DNA from: Rubricoccus marinus
GTDB taxonomy: Bacteria > Bacteroidota > Rhodothermia > Rhodothermales > Rubricoccaceae
DNA length: 64,000 bases
Direction: 5' to 3'
Assembly (NCBI RefSeq): GCF_002257665.1
Contig: NZ_MQWB01000001.1
Location: forward strand, 1,675,870-1,739,869
Positions 62,978 to 64,000 of the stretch are shown here, in pieces (positions within the stretch are counted from its first letter, which is position 1; every line of letters begins with the position of its first letter). Under the pieces are notes generated by a model. That model was not told the origin of the DNA. It searched no databases and saw only the letters and a list, made by a program, of their open reading frames with translations. A program made the position numbers and the translations under genes.

Positions 62978-63546
62978 CCGAGGGGGACCTGAATTACGTA
63001 GTTGCCGTCGCGGGTGACGAGCGTGAACCGGAGCGGGAGGGTCTCGCCAGAGGCGGTCCGCACGTCCCCGTCGATGGTGTAGGACGGCTCGCCGCCGACG
63101 ATGCCGGGCGTGTTGGAGGTCACGCTGCGGAGCGTGATGACCTCGATGGTGTTGAGGGTTTTCCACGGCCGCCCGCCGGTGTAGTCCACCAGCGCGCCGA
63201 GCCCGAGCGTTTCGCCGATCACCTGCGCCGCAGCGCCATCGGCGCGTTCCGTCTCGATCATCTCGCGCTGCTCAGCGAAGCCGCTGGGCTCCATCGCGCG
63301 GGCCACCGCGTACCAGTCGTGCCGGTCCACCGAGGCGGCGAAGTCCGCGAGGAAGCTGTCCAGCCGGTCGTCGCCGGTTGGGGCGACGGGGTTCGCCTCG
63401 GCGGTCATGCCATCGCCACCGGCCGCGGGAATCCCGGCGTACGGGCCGCTGGCGTCTGGCACGAGCGGCTGCGGAGAGCCCGCGCACGCGGCGAGCGCGA
63501 TGGCCGAGATGGCGACAAGCGTCAGAAGCAGAGAGAGGCTGTTCAT
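62974..63546 (-). CDS. Lipoprotein of unknown function
   Basis: 190 residues. Lipoprotein signal peptide with lipobox-like ALAACAG (Cys21). A Gly/Pro-rich linker with one mutated decamer is followed by a helical and beta domain, DDRLDSFLADFAASVDRHDWYAVARAM, reminiscent of SnoaL/NTF2-like folds. It sits between two amidohydrolase genes and overlaps both, so the three probably form one periplasmic unit. Function unknown. Confidence 0.72.
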   Translation of the reverse strand: MNSLSLLLTLVAISAIALAACAGSPQPLVPDASGPYAGIPAAGGDGMTAEANPVAPTGDDRLDSFLADFAASVDRHDWYAVARAMEPSGFAEQREMIETERADGAAAQVIGETLGLGALVDYTGGRPWKTLNTIEVITLRSVTSNTPGIVGGEPSYTIDGDVRTASGETLPLRFTLVTRDGNYVIQVPLG

Positions 63547-64000
63547 TCGTGGTCGTGCTGAGAGAAGGCGCGGTAGACGTCGTAGCCGCCGACGGAGTAG
63601 GCCGCGTCCTCGGGTATGGCGAGGTCGAAGACTTTGGTGCCGTCCACCCAGGTCTGCTCGATGCGGGTGTAGATGGAGAGCGGATCGCCGGAGAGCACGA
63701 TGAGGTCCGCGCTCTTGCCCGCTTCGAGCGAGCCGACCTCGTCGGCGATGCCGAGCATGCGGGCGCCGGCCAGCGTCATGGCCTCCAGGGCCTTTTCGCG
63801 GCTCATGCCGGCGCGCACGCCGAGGGCGGCGGAGCGGAGGAACAGGCGGCTGTCCGTGATGCCGTCGTCGGTGTGGTAGGCCACGTCAACGCCGGCGTCT
63901 TCCATCACGCGGCCGGTGCGGAAGTAGAGGCCGCGCGCCTCCATCTTGCCGCCCGGCGAATCCAGCACGATGATGGAGGCCGGGGCGCCAGCGGCGGCGA
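63543..64000 (-). CDS. Amidohydrolase, C-terminal part (runs off the window)
   Basis: About 152 residues are visible; the gene enters from the right edge and its start is outside. DVAYHTDDGITDSRLFLRSAALGVRAGM contains the late metal-binding Asp region, followed by EALEAMTLAGARMLGIADEVGSLEAGKSADLIVLSGDPL, the end of the amidohydrolase barrel and second sandwich strand. It resembles the gene at 61775 and is probably a paralogue. Coupled to the lipoprotein gene by an ATGA overlap. Confidence 0.85.
   Translation of the reverse strand, partial: AAAGAPASIIVLDSPGGKMEARGLYFRTGRVMEDAGVDVAYHTDDGITDSRLFLRSAALGVRAGMSREKALEAMTLAGARMLGIADEVGSLEAGKSADLIVLSGDPLSIYTRIEQTWVDGTKVFDLAIPEDAAYSVGGYDVYRAFSQHDHE

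Overview
The window is about two-thirds G+C, gene-dense and bacterial. Gene families, promoter shape and gene starts suggest a halophilic or marine member of the Rhodothermota/Bacteroidota, perhaps Rubricoccaceae-like. That placement is inference, because no rRNA is present. Supporting points are TAnnTT(G/C)G-type promoter boxes, almost no Shine-Dalgarno sequences, outer-membrane proteins of Bacteroidota type, a fused CrtYcd-type lycopene cyclase and many lipoproteins. I see no insertion sequence, prophage, CRISPR array, tRNA or rRNA.

Layout. 1-2168: class V aminotransferase (cut by the window edge) and an M28 peptidase. 2210-3321: two-gene lipoprotein unit. 3322-4328: the only long gene-free stretch, with a probable small RNA and a second hairpin. 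4329-9103: pssA, purS, clpS, a large outer-membrane DUF5916-type protein and a YigZ-family protein. 9216-12098: two unknown proteins, a small basic protein and holB. 12208-17529: a pair of DUF3857/transglutaminase proteins (one degenerate) and glpK. 17614-24456: secreted protein, secDF, a STAS protein, purA and an orphan histidine kinase. 24453-28034: SAM hydrolase unit, GbsR-type regulator, YraN and an isoaspartyl peptidase. 28073-32859: SpoIID-domain protein and a LytTR/LytS-type two-component pair. 32931-43351: tatD, proline catabolism (pruA), a LolE-like permease, peroxiredoxin, moaE, pta, a nitrilase-family amidase, purC, a LacI-type regulator and a ThiD-like kinase. 43435-44913: sugar ABC ATPase with a LacI-type operator upstream, and a small lipoprotein. 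45129-46162: a dif-like site and a Xer-type tyrosine recombinase. 46204-49597: carotenoid desaturase, lycopene cyclase and MoeB. 49605-53758: a glycosyltransferase operon with an embedded anti-sigma kinase. 53851-59955: pepQ-like, guaB, a pseudouridine synthase, scpB, scpA and a sugar-nucleotide epimerase. 60048-64000: LD-carboxypeptidase, an unknown protein and an amidohydrolase/lipoprotein/amidohydrolase unit.

Two DNA-level signals overlie the genes. First, the decamer GCCTCTGGCG / CGCCAGAGGC is scattered through genes and gaps at nearly 3 copies per kb. By eye I found 29 exact copies in 1-10,000 and 26 in 40,000-50,000. It often forms 18-bp inverted pairs and often sits just upstream of promoter boxes. 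Second, a rarer polar motif, CCGTTATTGCA, occurs ten times. All five copies left of 45.1 kb read on the + strand and all five copies right of it read on the - strand, so all point at the dif-like site 41 bp upstream of the Xer gene. Gene direction also tilts across that point. I read this as the chromosome terminus with a dif site and candidate FtsK-guiding or fork-trap sequences. This is the most interesting system in the window.
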